From: Jannaschia sp. CCS1
Lineage (GTDB): Bacteria; Pseudomonadota; Alphaproteobacteria; Rhodobacterales; Rhodobacteraceae
DNA length: 64,000 nt
Direction of reading: 5' to 3'
Assembly (NCBI RefSeq): GCF_000013565.1
Contig: NC_007801.1
Span: 22,073-86,072, forward strand
Position 1 is the first letter of the stretch. Each line of letters opens with the position of its first letter. The notes beneath the pieces were generated by a model that searched no databases, was not told the origin of the DNA, and saw only the letters and a program-made list of their open reading frames with translations. A program made the position numbers and the translations under genes. This document shows, piece after piece, positions 20,117-29,285 of the stretch.

Positions 20117-21550
20117 TCAGAGAAACGTTGCCGCGGCAACGATAACGACCGCGAACCCGATGATCAGTTGGCTAATGCGATCTGTGGCCGCAAATACAAT
20201 CGGGTCGTCAGTCATCTTTCCGCGATGGGTCGCCATCACCATTCGCAACACCCAGTAGAGCACAAGCGGACAGAGCAACCACAAGAACAACGGCGATGAG
20301 TACAGAACAATCACATCGTCTGACGAAATATAAAGCGACAGAACCAAAACCGCCGCCATGCTGGCAGAAACAGCCAAAGCACGCAGGATCGGCAAATCAT
20401 CCACCTCGTAAGCCCGGCCCAGACTTTCGCGCCCCGTTGCCAATTGATCTGTCAACTCCGCTTGCCGCTTCACGGCCGCAAGACCCAGAAACAGGAACAT
20501 CGAAAACCCAAGCAACCATTGCGACAAGAGAAGATCGCCCGCCACGCCACCAGCCACGATCCGAACAGTGTACAGACCCGCCAAGGTCAAAACATCAATG
20601 ATCAGCTTACGCTTGAGCGCCAGAGAATAGGCGAACGTGAAGGTCAAATAGACCGCCAAAACACCCGGAAAGGCTACCTGCCCCGTCGCCATTCCCAAAA
20701 TAGCCGCCATGCAAAGAAGACCAACTGCGAGAACTACTCCGGTGTCAGCGCCAAGCATACCCGAGGCGAAAGGACGGCAGCGTTTGCGCGGATGGGCCCG
20801 GTCTGCATCAAGGTCGAGGAGATCATTGATCACATAGACAGCCGACGCCGTGAAGCAAAACGCCAGAAAGGCCAAACCAACAACCCACAGAGCCCCGAAA
20901 TCATGGGCCGCCACCAGCGGCAGGAACAGCAACGCATTCTTGGACCATTGGTGCGGTCGAATAGCCTTGAGCATTGCGCGCGCCTTGCCTTTGGGCGCAG
21001 CCAAATGAGCGACGTTGGGATTCGCGGCCTCTGCGGCACCGCGTAGTTTAGCATCAGCCCCTACGGTGACTGCTTTGCGTGCCGCGCTCCAAACCGGAAT
21101 ATCCGCATATGAGTCCCCTAGGTAATCGAACCCGTCTTCACCATACAGTTCGACAAGCTTGCGGGCCTTTGCGGATCCTTTGAGATTGTCGCCATCGCTT
21201 GAACCCACAACATCGTCGAATAAGCCAACGGAATTGGCAACGGCCTCCGCCTGTCGCTGATCTGCTGCGGTCACCAGAGCTGTCCGGCGCCCTTCAGCGC
21301 GCGCGCCGCGCACTATATCAAGCACCTCATCATTGAGCGGCAAGCTGTCGCCCGGAACGATGCTTGCATTCGCCACATGGGATTTGAACGCCGCCCGCCC
21401 CTCTCGTAACCAGCCCAGTATGGAAAATGCCGCCAAGGGACGCTGCGCCAAGAGCGCAAGGAGAGCTTCATGCAGCGTGTCGGTGCGGCACAATGTGCCA
21501 TCCAGATCAACGACCAATACTGTAGCATCAGCGGGCTGGTTTTGGGTCAT
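20117..21550 (-). CDS. HAD phosphatase-UbiA prenyltransferase fusion (polyprenyl-phosphate phosphoribosyltransferase-like)
   Basis: This 477-residue fusion starts at the ATG at 21550, with a GAGGGGGG ribosome-binding site five bases upstream. Residues 1-190 form a HAD domain with VVDLDGTL (Asp 15, Asp 17) and GDSYADIP. The rest is a UbiA membrane domain with the motif NDLLDLDADRAHPRKRCRP (about 242-260). That motif is close to the form known in decaprenyl-phosphate 5-phosphoribosyltransferases. Such enzymes attach phosphoribose to a polyprenyl phosphate, and the HAD domain could remove the 5-phosphate. The membrane glycosyltransferase downstream is a plausible user of the product. A quinone-pathway UbiA is unlikely in this setting. 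Confidence 0.82.
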   Translation of the reverse strand: MTQNQPADATVLVVDLDGTLCRTDTLHEALLALLAQRPLAAFSILGWLREGRAAFKSHVANASIVPGDSLPLNDEVLDIVRGARAEGRRTALVTAADQRQAEAVANSVGLFDDVVGSSDGDNLKGSAKARKLVELYGEDGFDYLGDSYADIPVWSAARKAVTVGADAKLRGAAEAANPNVAHLAAPKGKARAMLKAIRPHQWSKNALLFLPLVAAHDFGALWVVGLAFLAFCFTASAVYVINDLLDLDADRAHPRKRCRPFASGMLGADTGVVLAVGLLCMAAILGMATGQVAFPGVLAVYLTFTFAYSLALKRKLIIDVLTLAGLYTVRIVAGGVAGDLLLSQWLLGFSMFLFLGLAAVKRQAELTDQLATGRESLGRAYEVDDLPILRALAVSASMAAVLVLSLYISSDDVIVLYSSPLFLWLLCPLVLYWVLRMVMATHRGKMTDDPIVFAATDRISQLIIGFAVVIVAAATFL

Positions 21551-21876
21551 ATCTACCCCCCTCTTCAAACGCCCCGATCAGGGCATATTGCAGACGCTGT
21601 CTTTAACAACATAGCGACCGGCAAAAAGCTAAGAACGGGTTTCAAATAGGCTGCTCATTTTTTGTGGTGCGTCTAGTCTCTAGACCATCAACAAGCAAGG
21701 TTTCTACGAAAAAGAGGTAAGAACAGAAGTTTAGAGGTGAGAGCGCTGCAATTCACTTGGCAAAACCACGTGGTGTGCAACCAGCCTCATTTCTCAGGGC
21801 AAATATCGTTACGCAATTCCTCAGGACGTGATTGAAGCCCCTAGTCCACATCTATAAGCCAGAATAGCCGTTGACG
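21551..21876. other. Divergent intergenic region
   Basis: About 325 bp lie between the UbiA fusion and the flippase, which are transcribed in opposite directions. No protein-coding signal is visible. A short hairpin, GTCTAG-TCT-CTAGAC, sits at 21671-21685. Promoters for both flanking units must lie here or inside the ambiguous flippase 5' end, but I cannot place a clear pair of hexamers. Confidence 0.35.
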
Positions 21877-23322
21877 ATGACACCCCTTTGGCTTGTGTCC
21901 TCACATACAGGATCGTATCGCCCCATGGAACCACCCAAAAAGGTCCCTGTTTTCAAGGAACACTGGGCCACGATCCGGAACCTTGGAAGCGGTAGTGGCC
22001 TGCGGGCCCGCGCCGAGCGCGCAACCGTGTGGACGATGTTGGATTTCGGCTCGAACAACGGGCTTCGTCTCGTTTCGAATCTGATCCTGACACGTATACT
22101 CACGCCGGAAATATTTGGATTGATGGCGATCGCGCAGGTCTACTTCCAAGGAGTGAAAATGCTCTCGGACATTGGGACGCGCGCCTCCATCATCCGAAGC
22201 GACCGTGGTGATGACACAACTTTCCTGCGCACGGTCTGGACTCTGAACATTCTGGTGGGGATCGCGGTCTGGGCCGTGACCTCTATGATCGCCTGGCCAG
22301 TCTCGATCATATACCAGCAGCCAATTCTGCTTCCGCTACTTTGTGTCATGTCTCTGGTGGCCGTCGTGGGCAGCTTCACTTCAATATCGGCCGCCCGTGC
22401 GAATCGTCACCTCAACCTTCGCAAACTGACCCTCACGAACTTCACGGGTAAGATCTTGTCGATTATTGTCACCATTTTTGCCGCATGGACGATGGAATCT
22501 GTCTGGGCTTTGGTGATCGGCACCTTTGCGGGGGTGATCACCACCACGATCCTGTCCCATATCGTCCTCCCCGCGTTTGACCACAAATTTCAGCTAGAGC
22601 GCGAAACCCTCCGCGAAGTGTTCAGTTTTGGAATCTGGATACTGGCTGGAACGATGTTGGGTTTTATCGGCGACAAGGGCCAACAAGCCTTGCTAGGGAC
22701 GCTTGTGCCCATCGCTACCTTGGGAAAAATCTCGATTGCGGCCATGCTCGCTGCCTTGCCCTTGACCCTTTTGAATGGCCTTTTGAGCGGAGTCATATTT
22801 CCAGCCTACTCTGAAATTCGCCGCAAACGGCCCCAAGATCTGCCTGCAACCCTGGCCAAGGTGCGTCGTGCGACGGCGGGCGCAGGATTGCCACTCTTTT
22901 TGATGGTAGCATTCCTAGGTCAGCCGATCATCGATCTGCTCTATGATGATCGCTATACCGAGGCGGGCGTGTTCCTGTCGTTTTTCGCACTGAACGGCGC
23001 CATATTTCTGTTGACCCAGCCCTATCAGAACCTTCTTCTGGCCGATGGTCGCAGTGATTTGCATGCACTTCTGAACGGCGTTTTGGCTGCAGCAGTCGTT
23101 TGCGGCATATTTCTGGGCTTTTACGTATATGGCATTCTGGGCGCGATTGTAGGCATCGCGCTGGGTTTCACGCTGCATTTCTCCATCAATCTGGTGATCG
23201 CCTGGAGGCGTGGCTATGCCACTGGCACAATCGATACGATGGCCTTGGCGGTCATTGCCGCTGCCTATGGACTGATGCTGTACATGCGCGACATTCCAGT
23301 CGGATTTTTCCCGGCGGGCTGA
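21877..23322 (+). CDS. Wzx-like polysaccharide flippase (MOP superfamily, oligosaccharide exporter)
   Basis: This protein of about 481 residues has a run of 12-14 hydrophobic helices. The family opening RATVWTMLDFGSNNGLRLVSNLI, seen in segments, is followed by LTRILTPEIFGLMAIAQV, typical of polysaccharide biosynthesis exporters. It would flip the lipid-linked repeat unit across the inner membrane before polymerisation. The start is uncertain: the ATG at 21877 or the ATG at 21925 could be used, and neither has a strong ribosome-binding site. It stands alone on the plus strand and converges with the GT2 operon whose Wzy-like member would use its product. Confidence 0.85.
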   Translation: MTPLWLVSSHTGSYRPMEPPKKVPVFKEHWATIRNLGSGSGLRARAERATVWTMLDFGSNNGLRLVSNLILTRILTPEIFGLMAIAQVYFQGVKMLSDIGTRASIIRSDRGDDTTFLRTVWTLNILVGIAVWAVTSMIAWPVSIIYQQPILLPLLCVMSLVAVVGSFTSISAARANRHLNLRKLTLTNFTGKILSIIVTIFAAWTMESVWALVIGTFAGVITTTILSHIVLPAFDHKFQLERETLREVFSFGIWILAGTMLGFIGDKGQQALLGTLVPIATLGKISIAAMLAALPLTLLNGLLSGVIFPAYSEIRRKRPQDLPATLAKVRRATAGAGLPLFLMVAFLGQPIIDLLYDDRYTEAGVFLSFFALNGAIFLLTQPYQNLLLADGRSDLHALLNGVLAAAVVCGIFLGFYVYGILGAIVGIALGFTLHFSINLVIAWRRGYATGTIDTMALAVIAAAYGLMLYMRDIPVGFFPAG

Positions 23323-23337
23323 CCTGCGCGCAAGATC

Positions 23338-24330
23338 TCATTTATATTCGATCAATCGCACCTCATGGCGCATCAATCTCTTGATCCAATATTCCGCAAC
23401 ACCCAAGCCTTCAGGCAGTTTGCCAAGGGTCAAGAAAACCGCCTGCGCCAAAGGCCGGCCCCGCCATATCAACCGAAGTATCTGCACAGGATAAAGAGCC
23501 AACAAAGCCCACATGAAGGCCCCGAACGTTATGGCTCCGCCCACCGCGACCAATGGGATAATCAGACCCCAAAGTATCGCCCGGCGGGTTTCAGTCACCT
23601 TGTGCCGTTCGGGCGTGCGCCCGTGCATCGCCGCTCCCTGGGCATAAGCATATCCTGCGCGGCGAGACCGGCGCCACCATTGCGACAGTCGGGTCATGGC
23701 GGCGTCGTGAAGAGTCATTTCAGCGTCCAGACGAAAGATTCGCCAGCCGGCTTGACGCAAACGCACACATAATTCGGGTTCTTCGCCAGCAATCAGTTGC
23801 GGATTGTAGCCGCCGACGTCTTCAAAGGCGGCGGCACGCATCATCGCATCCCCACCACACGCCTTGGCTTCACCGACAGGGCTGTCCCATTCCGCATCAA
23901 TCATTCGGTTCCAGATCGTCGTGTCTGGGAAGCGTTCGCGGCGACGGCCACACACGACGGCAACGTCGGGATGAGCCTCCAGATAGGCTGTAGCCGTTTC
24001 AATCCAGCCCGGCTGCACTTCACAATCCCCATCGAGAAATTGGATGAAAGTTGGCGCTTCACCCCCCTGCAAACAAGCATATCCGGCATTGCGCGCCCGC
24101 GCGGCCGTAAAGGGTTGCGAGGTATCAAGTTCAACAAGTTCAACACCGAGGTTCTGAGCCGTTTCCAGACTTCCGTCAGTAGATCCGGAATCGACATATA
24201 TTAGCCGCTCGACCTGGTCCTTCAGAGACATCAGACAGCACACCAAGCGCGCGCCTTCATTGCGGCCAATCGCGATTGCCGCAACTCGAGGAACCGTTTG
24301 CGAGACACCGGAGGCTTCGGTCGCACTCAC
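23338..24330 (-). CDS. Glycosyltransferase family 2 with C-terminal membrane helices
   Basis: This 330-residue GT-A enzyme has AIAIGRNEGARL near the N-terminus, VDSGSTDGSLE (about 45-55) and the metal-binding FLDGD (about 98). Its C-terminal part contains two hydrophobic segments around residues 252-285, so it is membrane-anchored. It would add a sugar to the lipid-linked repeat unit. It starts at a GTG that overlaps the stop of the upstream GT2 gene, so it is the last gene of a four-gene minus-strand operon reading from 27795. Confidence 0.85.
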   Translation of the reverse strand: MSATEASGVSQTVPRVAAIAIGRNEGARLVCCLMSLKDQVERLIYVDSGSTDGSLETAQNLGVELVELDTSQPFTAARARNAGYACLQGGEAPTFIQFLDGDCEVQPGWIETATAYLEAHPDVAVVCGRRRERFPDTTIWNRMIDAEWDSPVGEAKACGGDAMMRAAAFEDVGGYNPQLIAGEEPELCVRLRQAGWRIFRLDAEMTLHDAAMTRLSQWWRRSRRAGYAYAQGAAMHGRTPERHKVTETRRAILWGLIIPLVAVGGAITFGAFMWALLALYPVQILRLIWRGRPLAQAVFLTLGKLPEGLGVAEYWIKRLMRHEVRLIEYK

Positions 24331-25337
24331 GGTACAGGCCCTGATTTGGGATCTGGTGTTCGCCCTTCTGAAAAACCGGGAACTGGAGCATAATTGGCTT
24401 CTAAAGGAGTCCTGATATTGGTCCAGATATCACGGGCTTCCCCAGCCTTCAGATTGTCCCTACGCCGCCCCAAAAGACGCCGTGTTCCAGCTATGCCGCG
24501 CCCCAGCGTCCACAGAATATTGGCGGCCCATACACCGATCAGGCCATGTGCCTGATACAAAAACCGGGTTCGCGAGCTGTAATAATAAGACGGCAAGCGT
24601 TTGCGCGCGGTCTGGAATGCATTGACTGGGCCGCTTTGCCCTTTCAGGTGCACTGCCCGCGCCTCGGGGGCCCGGACAATGCCCCAACTCGCGCGACCTG
24701 CGCGCAGACAATATTCAGTGTCCTCAAAATAGAGGAAATAACCCTCATCCATCGGCCCGATATCACGCACCATTTCCGCGCGAACCAGCACACAGGGAAA
24801 ACTCACCCAGTCTATCTTCTCCGGCGCAGGATCAAGGCCTAGCGGCACGTCCCACGCACCAAATAGCCGCGTCACTAATTGGGTATTCGCCCCCCGAATG
24901 AACTCGCTCACGGGGCTCGGAAACCGGAAAAATGTATGCTCCGGCTGACCGTTTTCAGACTCGACATGCGGCGCAAAAATACCGGCTTCTGGCGCAGCTG
25001 CAGCCACATTGAGGATAGTCGTCAGAAATCCAGGCTCCAGCGTGGCATCAGAATTCAGGATCAGGTAAAATTCTGCATCGGTCGCAGCGATGATCTGGTT
25101 GTGCCCACCTGAGAACCCGGAATTGGTTGCAGATCGGATCAAACGGACAGGACTGTCCTGGGGCAAGCCCGTGATCCACGCCTCGATCGCGTCCGCCGAG
25201 CCATCCTCGGACCGGTTATCGACAATGACCACTTCACCATTGATACCGGCCAAGTCGCGCAATGCCGACTGCGCAGAGGCTATGGTCAGATCTTTTGTCC
25301 GGTAGTTGATGATAGAGATTACGACGGTAGTGCGCAT
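24327..25337 (-). CDS. Glycosyltransferase family 2 (rhamnosyltransferase-like)
   Basis: This 336-residue GT-A enzyme carries VVISIINYRTKDLT, VIVDNRSEDGS and the DXD-type LILNSDATLEPG, then YFEDTEYCLRAG, a motif shared with WbbL/RfbN-like rhamnosyltransferases. The acceptor and donor are unknown. It begins one base after the stop of the Wzy-like gene and overlaps the next GT2 gene by four bases, so the three are tightly coupled. The proline-rich C-terminal tail after residue 300 has no recognisable domain. Confidence 0.86.
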   Translation of the reverse strand: MRTTVVISIINYRTKDLTIASAQSALRDLAGINGEVVIVDNRSEDGSADAIEAWITGLPQDSPVRLIRSATNSGFSGGHNQIIAATDAEFYLILNSDATLEPGFLTTILNVAAAAPEAGIFAPHVESENGQPEHTFFRFPSPVSEFIRGANTQLVTRLFGAWDVPLGLDPAPEKIDWVSFPCVLVRAEMVRDIGPMDEGYFLYFEDTEYCLRAGRASWGIVRAPEARAVHLKGQSGPVNAFQTARKRLPSYYYSSRTRFLYQAHGLIGVWAANILWTLGRGIAGTRRLLGRRRDNLKAGEARDIWTNIRTPLEANYAPVPGFSEGRTPDPKSGPVP

Positions 25338-25338
25338 G

Positions 25339-26895
25339 TCAAACGGACCTATTTTTCAAATCGCGCCGTTTGCCCGGTGTTTTCTCTCGCTTATACAGTT
25401 TGGTCTGTCGTGTGTAGATCGAGATTTGAGCTTCCTCCGAGTCGGGGTGTATGTTTGTCCCTGAGGTTTGGGCAGACGGCGCGGCACCCCTGAACTGTGG
25501 GGCCATCACATCCCCTTCTTCGCGAACCTTTTCCCCCAGCCGTCCAAATTCCAGCCGACCTGCGATGGCTCCTGCAATCAACATCGTAATTGGCGTTCGG
25601 CCTGCATTGGGTAGAAGATCCATGAGGTTGGCCGCCAACACCACGCACAGTATGGATGTCACCAAGGTCACATTGTAACTGCGCCTTCGCCAAGCCAGTA
25701 AAAGCATCGGGATTGTCAGCACCCCGAAATCAGCAATGTACTGGAACCAACCGCCGCCAGAGATGGCAATGATCCATGCTCCCTCGGCGACCGTGATATC
25801 GCGCCCCCGTTCGTCGAAAACATTATGTCGGCCAAACCCACCCCATCCAAAAAATGGGCGCTCTTGGGCTCGCGTTAGCAACCTGTCTTCATTTTCAAAG
25901 CGAAAATTGAGGGATCGGGCCCGGTCATCTGAAATCACCTCAGCCCATTGAACCAATCGCTCCGTGGGCACAATATCTGCGCTGCGCAGCACGGGATAGG
26001 TCAGGGTGATCACTGCGATCACAGCCACAAAGATCATCTGTCCACGGACGTGTAGAATAAGAACAATGGGCATAAAAAGCAACGCAGTCACCAACCCCCC
26101 AAAAGAATTCGACAGCGCAAGTGTTAGCAAAATCCATGCACCCATCATGAGATAAAGTGACCGGTGTTTTTTGTCTTCGACCCGACTCAATCCAAATGCC
26201 GAGAGAACCGACAAAGAAAAGAACAACGCCAGCAAGAGGCCATGTTCTAAAAACACAATCGGCCGGAACCCACCTGCACGGATATGCTGCTGCCAGTTAT
26301 GCGGGAAGAAGCCGTAGATCTTAACATTGAGCTGTGGCGACATCCGGATCTCGAACAGCGCAGGCAACGTATAGACGAGACCTGCCACCACAAGCACCTT
26401 GAGCAGAGTCTTATGCGTGTCCGGATGGCCAAAAAACTTCCGCCCCAGGAAAAATGGCAGCAGCAAGGTCAACGCGGTCAACGTCATGGCGAACGCATCA
26501 AAAGGCCTCAGCCCCGGCAGCGATGTGGGCCCAAAAGTCTGCCGGTCACCGTTGGTCAGCGCCGTCATCGCATTTCCGGACACCATCAGAAAGAAGCACA
26601 GCAAGATCAATGGCGACCGGGGGATCCAACCTGGTCTGACAGTTTCGGGGTCCTGTTTGGCGGGTAAGATTCCACGACTTTTGTCCGGTCGCATCACTAA
26701 CGCCAACAACATCAGCGCAATGACCGGTATCGTATGCTTGTTCAGTGACGGCAGTAAAGGGAAGTCGAACTCGATCTGAGTAGGCAAAATGAGATAGGCC
26801 GCCACTATCGAGACCGCGACAGCCCGCGGCCAGGTCATCTGGTTGATCAGAACCAATATGATGGCCGGCCAGGACAAGAGCACGAAAGAGGTCAT
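25339..26895 (-). CDS. O-antigen polymerase/ligase-like membrane protein (Wzy candidate)
   Basis: This protein of about 518 residues has ten or more membrane helices and a large periplasmic loop carrying RARSLNFRFENEDRLL followed by PFFGWGGFGR. That arrangement (R...R.FF.WGG-type) is typical of the Wzy/WaaL superfamily and of Wzy proteins in exosortase-type EPS loci. It would polymerise flipped repeat units in the periplasm. I chose the ATG at 26895 because a GGGAGGGGGG stretch lies just upstream; the frame continues to 26931. The C-terminal ~75 residues are hydrophilic and low in recognisable features. Confidence 0.78.
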   Translation of the reverse strand: MTSFVLLSWPAIILVLINQMTWPRAVAVSIVAAYLILPTQIEFDFPLLPSLNKHTIPVIALMLLALVMRPDKSRGILPAKQDPETVRPGWIPRSPLILLCFFLMVSGNAMTALTNGDRQTFGPTSLPGLRPFDAFAMTLTALTLLLPFFLGRKFFGHPDTHKTLLKVLVVAGLVYTLPALFEIRMSPQLNVKIYGFFPHNWQQHIRAGGFRPIVFLEHGLLLALFFSLSVLSAFGLSRVEDKKHRSLYLMMGAWILLTLALSNSFGGLVTALLFMPIVLILHVRGQMIFVAVIAVITLTYPVLRSADIVPTERLVQWAEVISDDRARSLNFRFENEDRLLTRAQERPFFGWGGFGRHNVFDERGRDITVAEGAWIIAISGGGWFQYIADFGVLTIPMLLLAWRRRSYNVTLVTSILCVVLAANLMDLLPNAGRTPITMLIAGAIAGRLEFGRLGEKVREEGDVMAPQFRGAAPSAQTSGTNIHPDSEEAQISIYTRQTKLYKREKTPGKRRDLKNRSV

Positions 26896-26970
26896 GTCGC
26901 CCCCCTCCCCCGCGCAGTGGTGCGCTGACACAGGACCCTGTGGCAGGCGCCCTGATCTCGGGTGATCCGC

Positions 26971-27795
26971 CTAAACATCATCGCGCGGCGTCTCCTCCTC
27001 GGAGGCGCGCCACCGAAGTCGAAGGGCTTCGCCCGTCAATGTCGGCAAGATACCCAAACAAGCCATATAGCGGCTTACCATACGGCGAGGGTTGCTCAGC
27101 ATGCGCCATAACCATTCCGCAGCAAGGACCCTGACAAGACGGGGCGCGCGTTTCTGAGCCCCCGCAATAAAATCAAGGCTGGCCCCGATCGAAACAAACC
27201 CCATATGCGGCAAGGCGGCGGTTGCACGGGCCGCGAAGATCTCTTGCTTTGGAGCCCCAAAGGCTAGCAGACAAAGCCGGGCACCCGATTGATCCAGCTC
27301 TGCAATCCGCATGTCAGCATCGGGGCCCATCGGATCAAAGCCCATAGGCGGTGCAATGGCGGCCTCTATGTTCAGACCCTCAAATCGCGCTTCAAGCTGT
27401 GCCTTAGCCGTATCAAGAACCTCTTGGGAGGAGCCAAAAAACGCCACAGGCGTCTTTGTCTCGGCAGCCAGCGCGAAGAGAGGCTCCATTAGATCCGAAC
27501 CTGTCACCAGCTCCACCGGACTTCCCGCAAGACGCGACAACCACACAATCGGGCGGCCGTCGGCGGTAACGTAATCATGGGCGGCGTAGGCCGCACGAAA
27601 GGTCAGATCTCGGTGCAGCTTCACCACGTGGTCAAGATTGAGGGTGGCCACCGCAAATCCAGATCCCGCCACAAGGTGCGCGCGCAGGTCGTCCAGAAAT
27701 GCCGCACGGTTCGGTACTGTGACCTTGACCAACGGCAGATCGCCTTCGGCCGGGGACCAGGTCATCATGGGCATTTTTTGAGAAGAGACGGACAT
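26971..27795 (-). CDS. WecG/TagA/CpsF-family glycosyltransferase
   Basis: This 274-residue protein matches the GT26 family. The motifs are TLNLDHVVKL, VTADGRPIVWLSRL with the catalytic-type Asp, LLAFGAPKQEIFA, and GASLDFIAGAQKRAPRLV. These enzymes transfer a UDP-sugar to a membrane-linked intermediate, usually as the second step after the initiating phosphotransferase. It is the first gene of the minus-strand operon that continues into the Wzy-like gene 75 bp downstream. Confidence 0.9.
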   Translation of the reverse strand: MSVSSQKMPMMTWSPAEGDLPLVKVTVPNRAAFLDDLRAHLVAGSGFAVATLNLDHVVKLHRDLTFRAAYAAHDYVTADGRPIVWLSRLAGSPVELVTGSDLMEPLFALAAETKTPVAFFGSSQEVLDTAKAQLEARFEGLNIEAAIAPPMGFDPMGPDADMRIAELDQSGARLCLLAFGAPKQEIFAARATAALPHMGFVSIGASLDFIAGAQKRAPRLVRVLAAEWLWRMLSNPRRMVSRYMACLGILPTLTGEALRLRWRASEEETPRDDV

Positions 27796-28095
27796 AGTGG
27801 ATATGGAAAATAATACTGGGAGTAAACCATAGCGGGGGACCTATCAGGTACCAGGCAGAAAAACGAGATAGAAGAGTATTATAATTAATCATTCGTTAGG
27901 GAAAAAACGGTATACAGTCCGCTATCGGTTAAACATGGCGTTTCTACGCCCTATGCCGTTTCCCAACAGAGATATTCGACCAGCCGTGTCTGTACGCTTC
28001 GCGTTCGAGAGCAGGTTTTCGGGCCGCACGGCCAAGGCTATCCTAGCGTTCGTTGGCCGCGGGCTGGTCGTGATCAACTCAGAAAGGTTGTCGCA
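27796..28095. promoter_or_regulatory. Divergent AT-rich intergenic region with TATAAT-like box
   Basis: This 300-bp region separates the WecG-like operon from the spike-like operon. It holds a nearly self-complementary TATTATAATTA stretch near 27877-27887 that supplies a TATAAT hexamer on both strands (27880-27885 plus; 27878-27883 minus). No good -35 box is visible at the right spacing on either strand, so it is only a candidate shared promoter core. A short frame across 27935-28129 is judged non-coding. Confidence 0.35.
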
Positions 28096-28353
28096 ATGGA
28101 CTACTTCAAGACGCACCAGACTGGCCTAGAAAGCCCCGCCACCCACCTGATCGAAGTGGTTCCGAGCGACAGTGCGCCACTCGCTTTCGTGACCCGGGCG
28201 GTCACAGTAGAAGCTGCAGGCTATTTGCAGGTTGTCACCGCTGGTGGTGATACCGGCCGTATCTTCATGGCTGCCGGAGTTCCATTCCCCTTGAGAGTGA
28301 CACAAATCATGGCGACCGGAACTACGGCAACCGGCATCGTTGGCTTATCCTGA
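28096..28353 (+). CDS. GTA head-spike-base-like small protein (RCAP_rcc01079/GhsA family)
   Basis: This 85-residue protein has the layout I recall for the spike base protein of the Rhodobacter capsulatus gene transfer agent: MDYF...TGLESPA, VVPSD near residue 22, a glycine-rich beta core, and a C-terminal RVTQIMATGTTATGIVGL. It has no signal peptide. In R. capsulatus the partner of this protein forms head spikes that bind the capsule of recipient cells. Here it is the first gene of a four-gene chain in which each stop overlaps the next start (here TGATG at 28351-28355). An AAAGG precedes the start. Family assignment is from memory of the motif pattern. Confidence 0.72.
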   Translation: MDYFKTHQTGLESPATHLIEVVPSDSAPLAFVTRAVTVEAAGYLQVVTAGGDTGRIFMAAGVPFPLRVTQIMATGTTATGIVGLS

Positions 28354-29285
28354 TGGCGTGCCTTGGGTTGAGCTATGGCAGTAGCGGAGCCGCACTAATA
28401 AACCCGGTTCCTGCCCTTGCCCCGGTGCCGCGCCCTGTTCTCAACATCGCGCCATCGGTTGCCGGCACCGCGATGGAACTCGACAGCCTCACGGTCGGCG
28501 TGAACGGCATCTGGCATGTCGATGGGCAGCTTGTCTCGCCCACCGCACGGGAATATCGTCTGCGGCTGGATGGTGTGATCGCTCTGGGACCACAGGACAC
28601 GCCCACCTTCCCAATACCGGACAATACCGGTGATCAGACCTATACCCTCGACATCCGCGCCCTAGCGAACGGATCATGGTCCAATTGGAACGAAATCGAC
28701 ACTGGAACCGTCGCCAATCGGGTCGGCATTCTCAGCCTCGATCAAATGGGGGATAACGAAATCGAGATTGGCGTTTCCGCCAGTGACGTAACGATCACCA
28801 TTAACACTCCAGCGATCTATGCGGGGACGTACATTGTAGCCGCTGCCGATCTTGCCAGTGGGCCGGTCAATATCGTGCAACCCGTCATCGTGAATGACGG
28901 CACACCCACAGAGGGAGAAATACTTACGGTCACACCCGGCCTTTGGGTCTACGACCCTGATAACGGCGGAGTGGCAGACCCACTCTGTCAGTGGCAATCT
29001 GGCAATGCAGACACCGGTCTGTTCACCGATATCACCGGTGCGACAGCCCACAGTTATCAACTGACCGCCGCAGAGACTGCTGGCGATGTGCGTGTCGAGG
29101 AACGCATCAACGACGCTGGCGGCGCCCGGACGCAAACCAGTGCTACGCTCGCTGTCCCCGGCTCCGGAACCGGAATTGCGGATATCACCAGCGTCACCGC
29201 GACCCCAGCGGGATTTGTGGTGGATTATACCGGCACCCTGACCGCGACCAGTGATACATTTGGCATCAAATTGGAGGCAGTGTAA
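28353..29285 (+). CDS. Beta-rich protein with Ig-like domain, spike/tail-fibre type (unknown function)
   Basis: I do not recognise a named family. The 310-residue protein opens with a short glycine/alanine segment (MACLGLSYGSSGAA) without a secretion signal, then has several all-beta modules. One, around residues 183-270, carries CQWQSGN...ITGATAHSYQL, an Ig-like pattern common in phage structural and bacterial surface proteins; a related module occurs in the next gene. It is translationally coupled to both neighbours (TGATG upstream, TAATG downstream). It may be the shaft or adaptor above the spike-base-like protein. Confidence 0.6.
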   Translation: MACLGLSYGSSGAALINPVPALAPVPRPVLNIAPSVAGTAMELDSLTVGVNGIWHVDGQLVSPTAREYRLRLDGVIALGPQDTPTFPIPDNTGDQTYTLDIRALANGSWSNWNEIDTGTVANRVGILSLDQMGDNEIEIGVSASDVTITINTPAIYAGTYIVAAADLASGPVNIVQPVIVNDGTPTEGEILTVTPGLWVYDPDNGGVADPLCQWQSGNADTGLFTDITGATAHSYQLTAAETAGDVRVEERINDAGGARTQTSATLAVPGSGTGIADITSVTATPAGFVVDYTGTLTATSDTFGIKLEAV

